A stretch of 7,389 nucleotides of DNA from an uncultured Erysipelotrichaceae bacterium (GCA_905201565.1 CAJKOS010000090.1:1-7389), one strand, 5' to 3'. Shown: positions 1-6,719, counted from the stretch's first letter. Numbers and translations are program-made. The notes: a model not told the origin generated them from the letters alone.

Positions 1-2
1 CA

Positions 3-635
3 GCAAACACATTGCGCCCTGCCCTGCAGGTACTTCGGACAGCACCAGGCAAGAAGCTTGCGTCTGGATTCTTTGTCCTCGATGTACCAAAGAGTGACTA
101 TGGTCAGCATGGTACATTTGTCTTTGCGGACTGTGCATTGAACCAGGATCCAAATTCTGAAGAACTTGCCGCAATTGCAAACGATGCTGCAGAATCTTTT
201 GAAAGTCTGTTGGGAGGACATGCGCGTGTTGCCTTCCTATCCCATTCCACAAAGGGAAGTGCAAAGCATCCGATGGTCAGCAAGGTAGCAGAAGCTGTTA
301 CCATTGCCCACCAGGAATATCCACACCTCGATTGTGATGGTGAATTGCAGCTCGATGCTGCCCTGGATCCATTTGTTGCCAAGATCAAGGCACCGGGCTC
401 CAGTGTTGCAGGTCATGCCAATGTCCTTATCTTCCCAAATGTTGACTGTGGCAACATTGGTTACAAACTCGTTCAAAGACTTGCCAAGGCTGAAGCCTAT
501 GGCCCAATTCTGCAGGGACTTGCTGCACCGGTCAATGACCTCTCAAGAGGATGCTTCTATGAAGACATCGTCGGTGTCGTTGCCATCACTGCTGTACAGG
601 CACAGCTTGCCCAGGCAGCTGCAAAAGTTGAATAA
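3..635 (+). CDS. pta: Phosphate acetyltransferase, C-terminal part (5' end outside window)
   Basis: This is the C-terminal ~210 residues of phosphate acetyltransferase, which interconverts acetyl-CoA plus phosphate with acetyl phosphate plus CoA in the cytoplasmic Pta-AckA pathway of acetate and ATP production. The frame is open from base 3, so the TTG at 12 is an internal leucine (ANTLRPALQ) and not a start. Family landmarks are RPALQVLRTAPG near the left edge, the FADCALNQDP strand, FLSHSTKGS, the long GELQLDAALD segment, NVLIFPNVDCGNIGYKL, and near the end NDLSRG, whose Ser-Arg pair belongs to the active site in characterised Pta enzymes. The family is usually about 325-330 residues, so about 115-120 residues lie upstream. 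The gene looks intact to its TAA stop and is followed by a strong terminator. No ackA is visible. The body is visibly richer in G+C than the ATPase gene next door, as expected for a highly expressed core gene. The related PTA-family phosphate butyryltransferase is less likely given these motifs. Confidence 0.95.
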   Translation, partial: ANTLRPALQVLRTAPGKKLASGFFVLDVPKSDYGQHGTFVFADCALNQDPNSEELAAIANDAAESFESLLGGHARVAFLSHSTKGSAKHPMVSKVAEAVTIAHQEYPHLDCDGELQLDAALDPFVAKIKAPGSSVAGHANVLIFPNVDCGNIGYKLVQRLAKAEAYGPILQGLAAPVNDLSRGCFYEDIVGVVAITAVQAQLAQAAAKVE

Positions 636-643
636 ACACACAG

Positions 644-670
644 GATGTGAGGAAACTCACATCTTTTTTT
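644..670 (+). terminator. Rho-independent terminator of pta
   Basis: An 8-bp perfect stem (GATGTGAG, 644-651, with CTCACATC, 656-663) closes a GAAA loop and is followed at once by seven T residues (664-670). It starts 8 bases after the pta stop codon, which is the expected arrangement for an intrinsic terminator. It separates pta from the ATPase gene downstream. Confidence 0.93.
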
Positions 671-691
671 AAGCACGACAATCTCAGCCTA

Positions 692-700
692 TGGTATAAT
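692..700 (+). promoter_or_regulatory. Extended -10 promoter for the ATPase gene
   Basis: TGGTATAAT (692-700) is a perfect TATAAT hexamer preceded by the TGn extension. No good -35 hexamer sits 16-18 bases upstream, which is tolerable for an extended -10 promoter. Transcription would start near 706-708, inside the palindrome at 703-720. The pta terminator lies just upstream, so the ATPase gene appears to have its own promoter. Confidence 0.75.
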
Positions 701-702
701 TA

Positions 703-720
703 ACTCGGTTATAACCGAGT
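703..720. promoter_or_regulatory. Perfect 18-bp palindrome, probable operator
   Basis: ACTCGGTTATAACCGAGT is identical to its own reverse complement. It begins three bases after the -10 hexamer and so covers the predicted transcription start. The half-site ACCGAGT recurs, with one inserted C, as ACCCGAGT at 728-735, overlapping the start codon region. The position suits a repressor or autoregulator blocking initiation. As RNA it would have no stable loop with all bases paired, and no T-run follows, so a terminator is unlikely. The binding protein is unknown; the ATPase encoded next to it is one candidate. Confidence 0.6.
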
Positions 721-721
721 C

Positions 722-726
722 GGAGG
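722..726 (+). promoter_or_regulatory. Ribosome binding site for the ATPase gene
   Basis: GGAGG lies 10 bases before ATG 737 and 7 bases before the in-frame GTG at 734. The spacing alone slightly favours GTG, and family alignments that start at MNFY-like sequence favour ATG. The two starts differ by one residue. Confidence 0.7.
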
Positions 727-736
727 AACCCGAGTG

Positions 737-2116
737 ATGAATTTTTATGGTAGAGAGCATGAAATCAAGACACTACAACGATTCATACATCATAATCGTT
801 TCAACGCCGCAATGATTTTTGGCAGGCGGCGTGTCGGAAAAAGCGAATTGATTCTGCATTGTCTGAAAAATACAGATATCCCATCTATTTACTATGAATG
901 CAGAGAAACAACCGAATTGAGCAACCTCAATCATCTTTCGGTTCTCCTTTCAGAAACCTTTGGATTTCCCAAACCTGATTTTTCCAGCATAGAGGAATTA
1001 TTAGACTTTTTGTTCCGCAATGCAATTGATAAACCGCTCGTTTTAGTACTTGATGAGTATCCATATCTCCGTCAATGCGTAACTGGTCTTGACAGTATTC
1101 TACAATCCGTTCTTGATACATATCGCGACACTTCTTCACTAAAACTTATCCTTTGCGGTTCTTATGTTGACATCATGCAGTCATTGCAAATGAGGGATAA
1201 TCCACTATATGGAAGAATTGATCAGGTAATAGAGCTCAAGCCAATGAATTATCAGGAATCTTCACTTTTCTATTCATCTTTTTCCAATGAGGACAAGGTG
1301 AGGTTGTATAGTGTATTTGGGGGCATACCTTACTATAACAGATTGATTGATCTGGACCTTTCTGTAAGAGAAAACCTGCTAAACCTTCTTATAAGAGATG
1401 ATGCACAATTGATTAACGAAGTAGATATTTATCTGAAATCAGAAATTCGTCGCATAATCAATGCCAACGAAGTGTTCGATGCATTATCCCGTGGTTTTTC
1501 CCGCTTCAATGATATTCTTTCACAATCTCATGTCAGCAGCAGTCCGACCCTTTCTGATGTTCTGGACAAGCTGATACGTATGGGCATGGTAAAGAAAGAA
1601 GCACCTATCAACGATGAGAACAACCGGCGTAAATCTGGTTACTATATTTCTGATAATCTTTGCGCCTTCTATTTCAAATACATCTTCCGTTATTCTTCAC
1701 AACGCCTTCTATTAGATGAAGAAGTCTTCTTTGACAGATATATCAATGAGGATTTTGAAACAAGTTATGTTCCTCACGCATTTGAAGAAATTTGCAAACA
1801 ATATCTGATTTTACAAAATAAAAGCGGTAATTTAGATACGCCATTCGATAAAATAGGCAAATTCTATTACGATGATCCTGCCAGTCACAAAAACGGTGAA
1901 TTTGATATCGTTACATCTGACCCATATGGATATATTTTCTATGAAGCAAAGTTTCAGAAAAAACCTGTCACAAGACAAATGATTGAAGAAGAAATCGAAG
2001 AAGTAAAACAGTGTGGTCTGAATTGTTATCAATATGGATTCTTTTCACGCTCAGGGTTTGATACTACACCAGAAAATAACATGGTTTTCTACACTCTTGA
2101 GGATTTGTATCAATGA
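737..2116 (+). CDS. DUF234-type AAA ATPase with C-terminal PD-(D/E)xK nuclease-like domain
   Basis: A cytoplasmic protein of 459 residues (460 if GTG 734 is used; positions below use that numbering). It matches the ATPase_2/DUF234 family, common in archaea and anaerobic bacteria. The order is a short N-terminal NFYGREHE motif, Walker A GRRRVGKS (30-37), Walker B LVLVLDE (102-108, Asp107-Glu108), a sensor-like strand KLILCGS (about 137-143), a central helical and winged-helix-like region (about 225-300), then DUF234 with HAFEEICKQYL. At the C-terminus, Asp391 in GEFDIV and Glu404-x-Lys406 in FYEAKF form a D...ExK set typical of PD-(D/E)xK nucleases, and all three are present. The biochemical role of the family is not established; roles in defence, DNA processing or mobile elements have been suggested. 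It stands alone between two terminators with its own promoter and palindrome, and is visibly more A+T-rich than pta, consistent with horizontal acquisition. The ATPase and fold assignment is firm; any function is not. Confidence 0.9.
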   Translation: MNFYGREHEIKTLQRFIHHNRFNAAMIFGRRRVGKSELILHCLKNTDIPSIYYECRETTELSNLNHLSVLLSETFGFPKPDFSSIEELLDFLFRNAIDKPLVLVLDEYPYLRQCVTGLDSILQSVLDTYRDTSSLKLILCGSYVDIMQSLQMRDNPLYGRIDQVIELKPMNYQESSLFYSSFSNEDKVRLYSVFGGIPYYNRLIDLDLSVRENLLNLLIRDDAQLINEVDIYLKSEIRRIINANEVFDALSRGFSRFNDILSQSHVSSSPTLSDVLDKLIRMGMVKKEAPINDENNRRKSGYYISDNLCAFYFKYIFRYSSQRLLLDEEVFFDRYINEDFETSYVPHAFEEICKQYLILQNKSGNLDTPFDKIGKFYYDDPASHKNGEFDIVTSDPYGYIFYEAKFQKKPVTRQMIEEEIEEVKQCGLNCYQYGFFSRSGFDTTPENNMVFYTLEDLYQ

Positions 2117-2117
2117 C

Positions 2118-2149
2118 AAAGGAAGTGCAATCAGCGCACTTCCTTTTTT
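2118..2149 (+). terminator. Terminator of the ATPase gene, possibly bidirectional
   Basis: GGAAGTGC (2121-2128) pairs with GCACTTCC (2136-2143) around a 7-base loop, and a T6 run follows (2144-2149). The flanking AAA (2118-2120) can extend the stem. It begins directly after the ATPase stop codon. The minus-strand peptidase gene stops inside the T-run (TAA at 2150-2148), so the same hairpin also lies just downstream of that operon. In that direction only a short TTT follows the stem, so termination would be weaker. Confidence 0.88.
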
Positions 2150-2861
2150 ACTGCATATATACAACCCTGCTGCCAACAGATGCAAAACTGTTCTGGAATA
2201 CCATTTCTTCAACAGTATAACTTCCCCGAAGTGGATCCAGCACTGCATAACCATCAATGGTCTTTGCTCTCACCACAAGGCAATGGAGATTTCTGAGTGA
2301 CTGATATGTCATCACACCGGTATTCCAGACAAGTGTGCTGTAAAGTGGTGCTTCAAACCCAATGGTCACCCAGCAGACAACCGGTCCCTGATTCACAAGT
2401 TCATCAAGCTGCTCGATGGAAATCCCCTGCATACCCACAAGCACTGCTTCTTTTCCAAGAGATATGAGGTAGTTATTACCTGCCTGTGCTAATGGCTGTT
2501 CATAACAATACCAGCCTCCATCCTCACTTCTTGCATCTCCTCCGTATGCCTGTTCCGGATCTGGTCCAAAGAGCATGCCATCCTGCAATGTCACCTCCCC
2601 TTTGGCAAGGAACTGATCATACAGCAATGCAACAGATGGAGTATACCCATACATCTGTAACAACATGGTCAGACTTGTGATTTCACAACCATTAGGAAAT
2701 TCAGGCTTTTGTAAGATCAAAACATCTTTCTCATCTTTCTTCTGCAACCAGGAAATCCCCGCAAGACAAAGAACAATTGCCAATCCCCATTTCACCCATG
2801 ATCTCAGTTTCCGTTTCTTCTTCATATGTTCATATTCGCAAAGAAACTGTTTCAAAGTCAT
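2148..2861 (-). CDS. Membrane-anchored C39-like (C39_2) cysteine peptidase
   Basis: A 237-residue protein with a basic N-terminus (KKKRKLRSWVK) and one hydrophobic helix (about 23-39), so the catalytic part should face outside. The C39_2/papain-like signature is clear: Gln51 in LILQKPEFPNGCE as oxyanion residue, Cys59 in NGCEITSL as nucleophile, His193 in NLHCLVV and Asp209 in AVLDPLRG. All four are present, so an active enzyme is plausible. Cellular substrates of such stand-alone proteins are mostly unknown. They differ from the C39 domain fused to bacteriocin ABC exporters, because there is no transporter domain here. The gene is the last of the minus-strand cluster, 26 bases after the preceding stop. 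The start is uncertain: neither ATG 2861 nor the in-frame ATG 2825 (giving MKKKRKLRSW, 225 residues) has a good Shine-Dalgarno sequence. The first is closer to the upstream stop, which would suit coupled translation. Confidence 0.85.
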   Translation of the reverse strand: MTLKQFLCEYEHMKKKRKLRSWVKWGLAIVLCLAGISWLQKKDEKDVLILQKPEFPNGCEITSLTMLLQMYGYTPSVALLYDQFLAKGEVTLQDGMLFGPDPEQAYGGDARSEDGGWYCYEQPLAQAGNNYLISLGKEAVLVGMQGISIEQLDELVNQGPVVCWVTIGFEAPLYSTLVWNTGVMTYQSLRNLHCLVVRAKTIDGYAVLDPLRGSYTVEEMVFQNSFASVGSRVVYMQ

Positions 2862-2887
2862 GCATGCTGGTGTAACAAAACTGTAAC

Positions 2888-3736
2888 TTATTGAAGAAAT
2901 GATTCGAGAGAAACCATCGCACTATCTTCTGGTGCTTTGACACTGTTGCCATTTGGATTAATGACGAGGTACATCTTACAGTTGTCTGGCATATCCATCG
3001 GACACATCAGTACATAGCGGTTTTCAAAACTCTCACCATGTTTGAAATCATACTGATGTAACGCTGTCTGTTCTGTTGGACCTGGCTGATGAGAATGGTA
3101 GAGAACAGTATTATCCATGTAATAGAGTTCTCCTGCTTCATCCATAAATGCATAGGCTGCCGCATAGCCATAACCTGTATAATCAGAGAGATCACATCCA
3201 TCATTCCGGATGTTGACATCCACCACAAGATACGTCCACCCTTCCTTTGGTGTATGTTCATCCTGCATATATGGTTCAAAGTATTCAAGACCACCCCATT
3301 TCGTATCATCAATGGAAAGTGCATCATACTGATCTGTCACAAACACATTCTCCACAGTCCATTGCAACAAAGAATCATTCATGACAGAAGTATCCTGAAA
3401 TTCAATTATCCTTCCTGCATCCAGACTGCCATCTCTTTTCTGCAATTCCTTTAAATTGGATAGCAACATCTTTGCCTGTATACCTTCAGCAGTAATCTGT
3501 CCACTGAGTTCATTATACTGGTCATGATAACTCACATAATCGATGCCGGAACTAATTGTATCTTTATCTGTATTTTCATCATCGATAAATGATTCTGCTG
3601 ACATTTGCGGCTTTAAACCAGGAATATCTTCCTGCGCCTTGAATAACACAGAAAGCAGATGATCCTTTGAAACATAGACTGCCAGTAAACAAACTACGAT
3701 AAAGACAGCCAAAACCATTATTCTTTTCTTCTTCAT
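2888..3736 (-). CDS. Single-pass surface protein with beta-rich extracellular domain, function unknown
   Basis: A 282-residue protein starting MKKKRIM with one N-terminal helix (about 6-22) and no lipobox cysteine, so it is probably a signal anchor with an extracellular body. Residues 40-115 are polar and likely partly helical linker. Residues about 125-262 look like an Ig-like/DUF4352-type beta sandwich: GWTYLVVDVNIRN (166-178), the aromatic run GYGYAAAYAFMD, GELYYMDNT, then ENRYVLMCPMDMP and MYLVINPNG as closing strands. Cys181, Cys245 and Cys253 are in the exported part. It begins 6 bases after the stop of the 184-residue gene, with a GGTGAAGG-like ribosome binding site overlapping that stop. 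I do not recognise a named family with certainty. Its place behind an ABC transporter and a second protein of the same topology suggests a surface accessory or sensor; that is inference. Confidence 0.8.
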   Translation of the reverse strand: MKKKRIMVLAVFIVVCLLAVYVSKDHLLSVLFKAQEDIPGLKPQMSAESFIDDENTDKDTISSGIDYVSYHDQYNELSGQITAEGIQAKMLLSNLKELQKRDGSLDAGRIIEFQDTSVMNDSLLQWTVENVFVTDQYDALSIDDTKWGGLEYFEPYMQDEHTPKEGWTYLVVDVNIRNDGCDLSDYTGYGYAAAYAFMDEAGELYYMDNTVLYHSHQPGPTEQTALHQYDFKHGESFENRYVLMCPMDMPDNCKMYLVINPNGNSVKAPEDSAMVSLESFLQ

Positions 3737-3742
3737 AAGCCT

Positions 3743-4297
3743 TCACCATAAATCATTGAGATAAACCATTTTCTTAACCGGATAGATAGACATCGTTACC
3801 GCAAAAGGAAGCTGTTCAAAGAGATTACCTTCAACACCATAGTATTCACTGCATTCTGTAAATGGGATTTCAACATAAGCTTCTTCCCCAGGCATAATAT
3901 AAGGCGAAAACGTGGAAGTATCATTATTGTGCAGTGCCTGAAAAAGAAATAAATCCATTCCATTCGTGCTAGTTTTGGTTTCAATAACCATCTGATACAG
4001 CGGAACTTCGACCGATAAATCATCTGTGGTATTTTTGACTTTTACACCAACGAGACCTACATACAAATCTTCAATATAGTTAAAAGACTCATCCAAATCA
4101 TGTTTATCACAAAATGTTTCCATCCGTTCCGTTTCAAAAGAAACCACTTCTACCTGGTAGTTATCAAATTGAACGGGTTCATGAAATCCATACGTCTCTG
4201 TACCCTCAAAATGATGTACGGTATTCTGAACATATGCTCCACGAATACACCAGGCAAGGAAGAGACAAATGACCACAATCAAAACCTTTTTCTTCAT
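3743..4297 (-). CDS. Single-pass surface protein, DUF5028-like, function unknown
   Basis: A 184-residue protein with a basic start (MKKKVLIVV), one hydrophobic helix (4-19) and no proper lipobox (the Cys at 17 is preceded by Trp). The exported part is about 160 residues, acidic and beta-rich: FDNYQVEVVSFE (44-55), LYVGLVGVKVKNTTDD (78-93), VPLYQMVIET (98-107), MPGEEAYVEIPF (135-146), FAVTMSIYP (165-173). The pattern of a conserved hydrophobic strand ending in VKN followed by a capped strand is seen in DUF4352/DUF5028-like Ig folds; the DUF5028 label is from memory and tentative. Cys63 and Cys149 could form a disulfide. Its ATG overlaps the ABC ATPase stop by four bases (ATGA), with GGAGG 8 bases upstream, so translation is coupled to the transporter. 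Confidence 0.82.
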   Translation of the reverse strand: MKKKVLIVVICLFLAWCIRGAYVQNTVHHFEGTETYGFHEPVQFDNYQVEVVSFETERMETFCDKHDLDESFNYIEDLYVGLVGVKVKNTTDDLSVEVPLYQMVIETKTSTNGMDLFLFQALHNNDTSTFSPYIMPGEEAYVEIPFTECSEYYGVEGNLFEQLPFAVTMSIYPVKKMVYLNDLW

Positions 4298-4941
4298 TCC
4301 TCTTTCCTCCGGTAGTCCGTTATTTTTCCTTCTTCAATGCTATACAAAACATCTGACAATCCTGAAAGAACAGTTTTGTCGTGACAGGCAAGAAAAACCA
4401 AAGCACCACGATTCTTTTCTTCCATGATAATTTCCTGACAGGCTTTGGCAGAACTTTCATCTAATGCGTTAAATGGCTCATCAAGAATAATCAGATCTGG
4501 TTTTTCCATTATCGCAGCCGCAATACCTAGTTTCTGCTTCATACCTAGCGAATATTTTTTGTATGTCCGTTTATCATCTGGTTCAAGACCAATCCGCTTC
4601 ATTGCAAAAGCGATATCCTCCTTTGAGGCAACTCCACGCAATGCCGCAATCATTTCCAGATTCTTCTTTCCGGTATATTCTTTCAAAAATGCAGGGGACT
4701 CTATCAAAGCGCCAACACTTTCGGGGAAAGAAAAATCTTTTCCCATCACCTTTCCATCAATTTCCAATGACCCTTCTGTCGGATAAATCAATCCGCAAAG
4801 CGCCCTTAATAACATTGTCTTTCCACTGCCATTAATACCCTGCAGACCAACAATTTCACCACTTTGAAAAGACAGATTTATGTCTGATAATATTGTCTTT
4901 TTACCAATTACTTTAGTATAGTGATTCAACCTGATTTCCAT
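4294..4941 (-). CDS. ABC transporter ATP-binding protein, BcrA/LanF type with E-loop
   Basis: A 215-residue nucleotide-binding subunit, cytoplasmic, presumably pairing with the two permeases upstream. Motifs are complete: Walker A GINGSGKT (35-42), signature YSLGMKQK (130-137), Walker B LIILDEP (150-156, Asp154-Glu155), D-loop NALD (158-161) and switch His187 in LACHD. Where most ABC proteins have the Q-loop glutamine, this one has Glu81 in GALIESPAF, with the following YTGKKNLEM. This glutamate variant, called the E-loop, is characteristic of lantibiotic-immunity (LanF) and bacitracin-resistance (BcrA) transporters. The start at ATG 4941 has a good AGGAGAGGTG site just upstream and lies 4 bases after the permease stop. 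The longer frame from 4968 would overlap the permease and add unrelated residues. The C-terminus is short (only about 28 residues after His187), without the long extension of full-length BcrA-type proteins of about 300 residues. Confidence 0.95.
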   Translation of the reverse strand: MEIRLNHYTKVIGKKTILSDINLSFQSGEIVGLQGINGSGKTMLLRALCGLIYPTEGSLEIDGKVMGKDFSFPESVGALIESPAFLKEYTGKKNLEMIAALRGVASKEDIAFAMKRIGLEPDDKRTYKKYSLGMKQKLGIAAAIMEKPDLIILDEPFNALDESSAKACQEIIMEEKNRGALVFLACHDKTVLSGLSDVLYSIEEGKITDYRRKEE

Positions 4942-4945
4942 ATCT

Positions 4946-5812
4946 TCACCTCTCCTGTAGAAAGTCAAATTTCCTTAACCGTACATTTCCAATAATCCAT
5001 AAGATGACCAGTAGTCCAATTTCAATGAGAATGGCATATGGCTGCTCAATACATGACAATGTTTCATCTGCCATCATCCTGACCTGGGTAAACTTTCTTG
5101 CAAGCATGGAATAACACCCCAACACCCAGTAACTGGTTGTATATGCACTCATGATCATATAGACAAGTACGGTAAAGAATGCATACACCGGTTTTACAAA
5201 AAGACTCAGCACCATCTGGCCAACAGAAATCACAATTGAAGTCAATATCGGAAGCAGGACAAGTCCAATCCATAACGAAGCTTGTGTTTCCCATTCAGGA
5301 AAAATGGAAACGATAAAACTGCACAAGCCATGATTGATGGAAAAACCAGGTGTCAGAAACAGACAGGAAAACACGAACAATGTACAGAATGCGATGCCAT
5401 AAAAGAGAAGTACCATCACCACACAATATCCCACTTTTCCAAGTAACCACTCCGATTTCTTATGACTGCGAATCAGGTACTGTAAACCTTCATTTTCCAT
5501 ATCCCGGTTAATATGGTCTCCAATGATCCAGGCAATCATCATCTGTGCACCAAGCCAGTTCAAAGGGGCAATGAATTGTTGACCAATGAAGATTTGTGGA
5601 AACCCCCCAAATGCATAAATCCAAAGATCCACAAAACCTGCTGTTCCCGGATCATCGACAAGCGTTTCATATGTCCGATATAAACGCAAAATGCCAAATC
5701 CAATAAAACTGTACAAAAGAACACAAACAAGAAATTTCATCTTGTTTTCCCGCAACCCACTGCGCACATCCCATTTCATATGTTGGAAAGAAGAGATTAG
5801 AAACTGTTTCAT
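4946..5812 (-). CDS. ABC-2-like transporter permease 2 (DUF2705-like)
   Basis: A 288-residue integral membrane protein with about six helices (near 27-43, 80-99, 125-153, 177-205, 208-232, 258-277). Between helices 2 and 3 is a cytoplasmic segment, GDHINRDMENEGLQYLIRSHKKSEWLLGKV (98-127), which matches the ABC-2/DUF2705 pattern of an acidic-then-glycine turn, a short helix with Arg, and a basic-aromatic-Lys lead into the next helix. It probably contacts the ATPase. The start is taken at ATG 5812, which shares one base with the stop of the first permease (TGATG) and has a GGGAGA-type site about 9-11 bases upstream. A longer open frame reaching 5950 would overlap the first permease by about 140 bases with non-membrane sequence and is rejected. 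It likely forms a heterodimeric channel with the first permease. The substrate is not shown by the sequence; peptide export or removal is inferred from the E-loop ATPase and the secreted protein. Confidence 0.87.
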   Translation of the reverse strand: MKQFLISSFQHMKWDVRSGLRENKMKFLVCVLLYSFIGFGILRLYRTYETLVDDPGTAGFVDLWIYAFGGFPQIFIGQQFIAPLNWLGAQMMIAWIIGDHINRDMENEGLQYLIRSHKKSEWLLGKVGYCVVMVLLFYGIAFCTLFVFSCLFLTPGFSINHGLCSFIVSIFPEWETQASLWIGLVLLPILTSIVISVGQMVLSLFVKPVYAFFTVLVYMIMSAYTTSYWVLGCYSMLARKFTQVRMMADETLSCIEQPYAILIEIGLLVILWIIGNVRLRKFDFLQER

Positions 5813-6669
5813 CAAAAAACATCTCCCTTCCTTTTGTAGAGGTAAGTAAACAAAGCTGGCAAAAAGAGGATCAGACCTGTTACCAGAAATACGAATGGTG
5901 TGACTTTTGAAGAAAACAATGCCCCACAAAGGAAAGTATATGGAGACCATTGATCTTCCCCCATAGCAATAGAAGCCGTATTGGCAAACATAAACAAAAC
6001 AAAAGGAAAAAACAATGAGACAAAGCGCTGTTCAAAGACAAGACCAATCGCTACAGAAAAGCAGGCGACAAGACCACAATAAAATGATGGAATGAAAAGA
6101 TAAATCAACGTATATACCAGTGGATGTTCAAAGAACAAAGCACCCCACATCGTAACCCGTCCAATTGGAGCAGATCCTCTTCCATCTTGTGGAATAAGCA
6201 AAGGATAAGTACTTGTATGTAATAGAAAGTTAATCACCATGGGAATTGCTATAACCAGCATGCCAGAAAGAAAAGCTGTCATAAAGCCAGTAAGATAATA
6301 CGCCTCTCTGTTTTCCCGGATTACAACATGCCTGTTGTATCCAGATAAATGATCTTCCAATAGTTCCGTCCCATATGGCAATACCGCAAGTAATGGCATT
6401 GCCATATAAAACACCACTGCAAAAAAAGAAAATGTATCTACACCAATCCACTCCTCATATACCGTATTGGGAGCCTCCATACTGATTTCTGACACACCAA
6501 CCAAATCATCAACAGGGAATAAATAAGCACCAATTCTTCCTGGATCAGTCAATAAATATGTTGAATCCAGCCATTGTAGTACTGCAATAGCAATGCCAAT
6601 ACATAAAGCAATTTTGAACTTTCTGCCATGTAACATTCTTTCCCAATGCAAAGCAAAACATTTTTTCAT
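5812..6669 (-). CDS. ABC-2-like transporter permease 1
   Basis: A 285-residue membrane protein starting MKKCFALHWERMLHGRKFKIAL, the usual basic amphipathic entry of ABC-2 permeases. Six helices are visible (near 19-33, 80-99, 125-150, 183-211, 216-235, 256-277), with a large acidic outside loop between helices 1 and 2 (about 35-78) and a cytoplasmic GYNRHVVIRENREAYYLTG segment before helix 3. It shares this plan with permease 2 but little obvious sequence, consistent with two distinct halves of a heterodimer. The frame extends to a GTG at 6711 (299 residues), but those extra codons (KSQLYAVTS) are read from a perfect hairpin, and the AAAGGAAG site abuts that GTG with no spacing. I therefore take ATG 6669. 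No strong ribosome binding site precedes it, so the start is not settled. Confidence 0.85.
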   Translation of the reverse strand: MKKCFALHWERMLHGRKFKIALCIGIAIAVLQWLDSTYLLTDPGRIGAYLFPVDDLVGVSEISMEAPNTVYEEWIGVDTFSFFAVVFYMAMPLLAVLPYGTELLEDHLSGYNRHVVIRENREAYYLTGFMTAFLSGMLVIAIPMVINFLLHTSTYPLLIPQDGRGSAPIGRVTMWGALFFEHPLVYTLIYLFIPSFYCGLVACFSVAIGLVFEQRFVSLFFPFVLFMFANTASIAMGEDQWSPYTFLCGALFSSKVTPFVFLVTGLILFLPALFTYLYKRKGDVF

Positions 6670-6682
6670 ATTCTGATACAAG

Positions 6683-6709
6683 GAAGTCACAGCATAAAGC
6701 TGTGACTTC
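6683..6709 (-). other. Intercistronic hairpin between secreted-protein and permease genes
   Basis: GAAGTCACAGC (6683-6693) and GCTGTGACTTC (6699-6709) form a perfect 11-bp stem with a 5-base loop. Read on the minus strand, the sequence after the stem is CTTGTATC, too poor in T for a normal intrinsic terminator. It starts about 10 bases after the TAG stop of the secreted-protein gene. Likely roles are a leaky attenuator or a 3' stabiliser that keeps the first message more abundant than the transporter message. It is also close enough to affect ribosome entry at the permease start. Confidence 0.75.
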
Positions 6710-6719
6710 ACCTTCCTTT

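Noticed and set aside
12..14. TTG at 12 as a pta start
   Set aside because: The frame is open to the left edge and the residues around it match the interior of Pta, so the gene is simply cut by the window.
304..672. Overlapping frames inside pta and on the opposite strands of the operon genes
   Set aside because: They are out-of-frame shadows with no recognisable protein pattern or ribosome binding sites.
2148..2861. C39 domain of a bacteriocin-processing ABC exporter broken off by truncation
   Set aside because: The protein has its own membrane anchor and full C39_2 residue set, and no ABC exporter sequence follows in any frame.
4946..5950. A 334-residue version of permease 2 starting at 5950
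   Set aside because: Its first 46 residues overlap the end of permease 1 and do not look like a permease N-terminus. ATG 5812 has a suitable ribosome binding site and a one-base overlap with the upstream stop.
6670..6711. GTG 6711 as start of permease 1
   Set aside because: The extra codons are read through a perfect hairpin, and the AAAGGAAG site abuts the GTG. ATG 6669 gives a normal ABC-2 permease N-terminus. It is not fully excluded.
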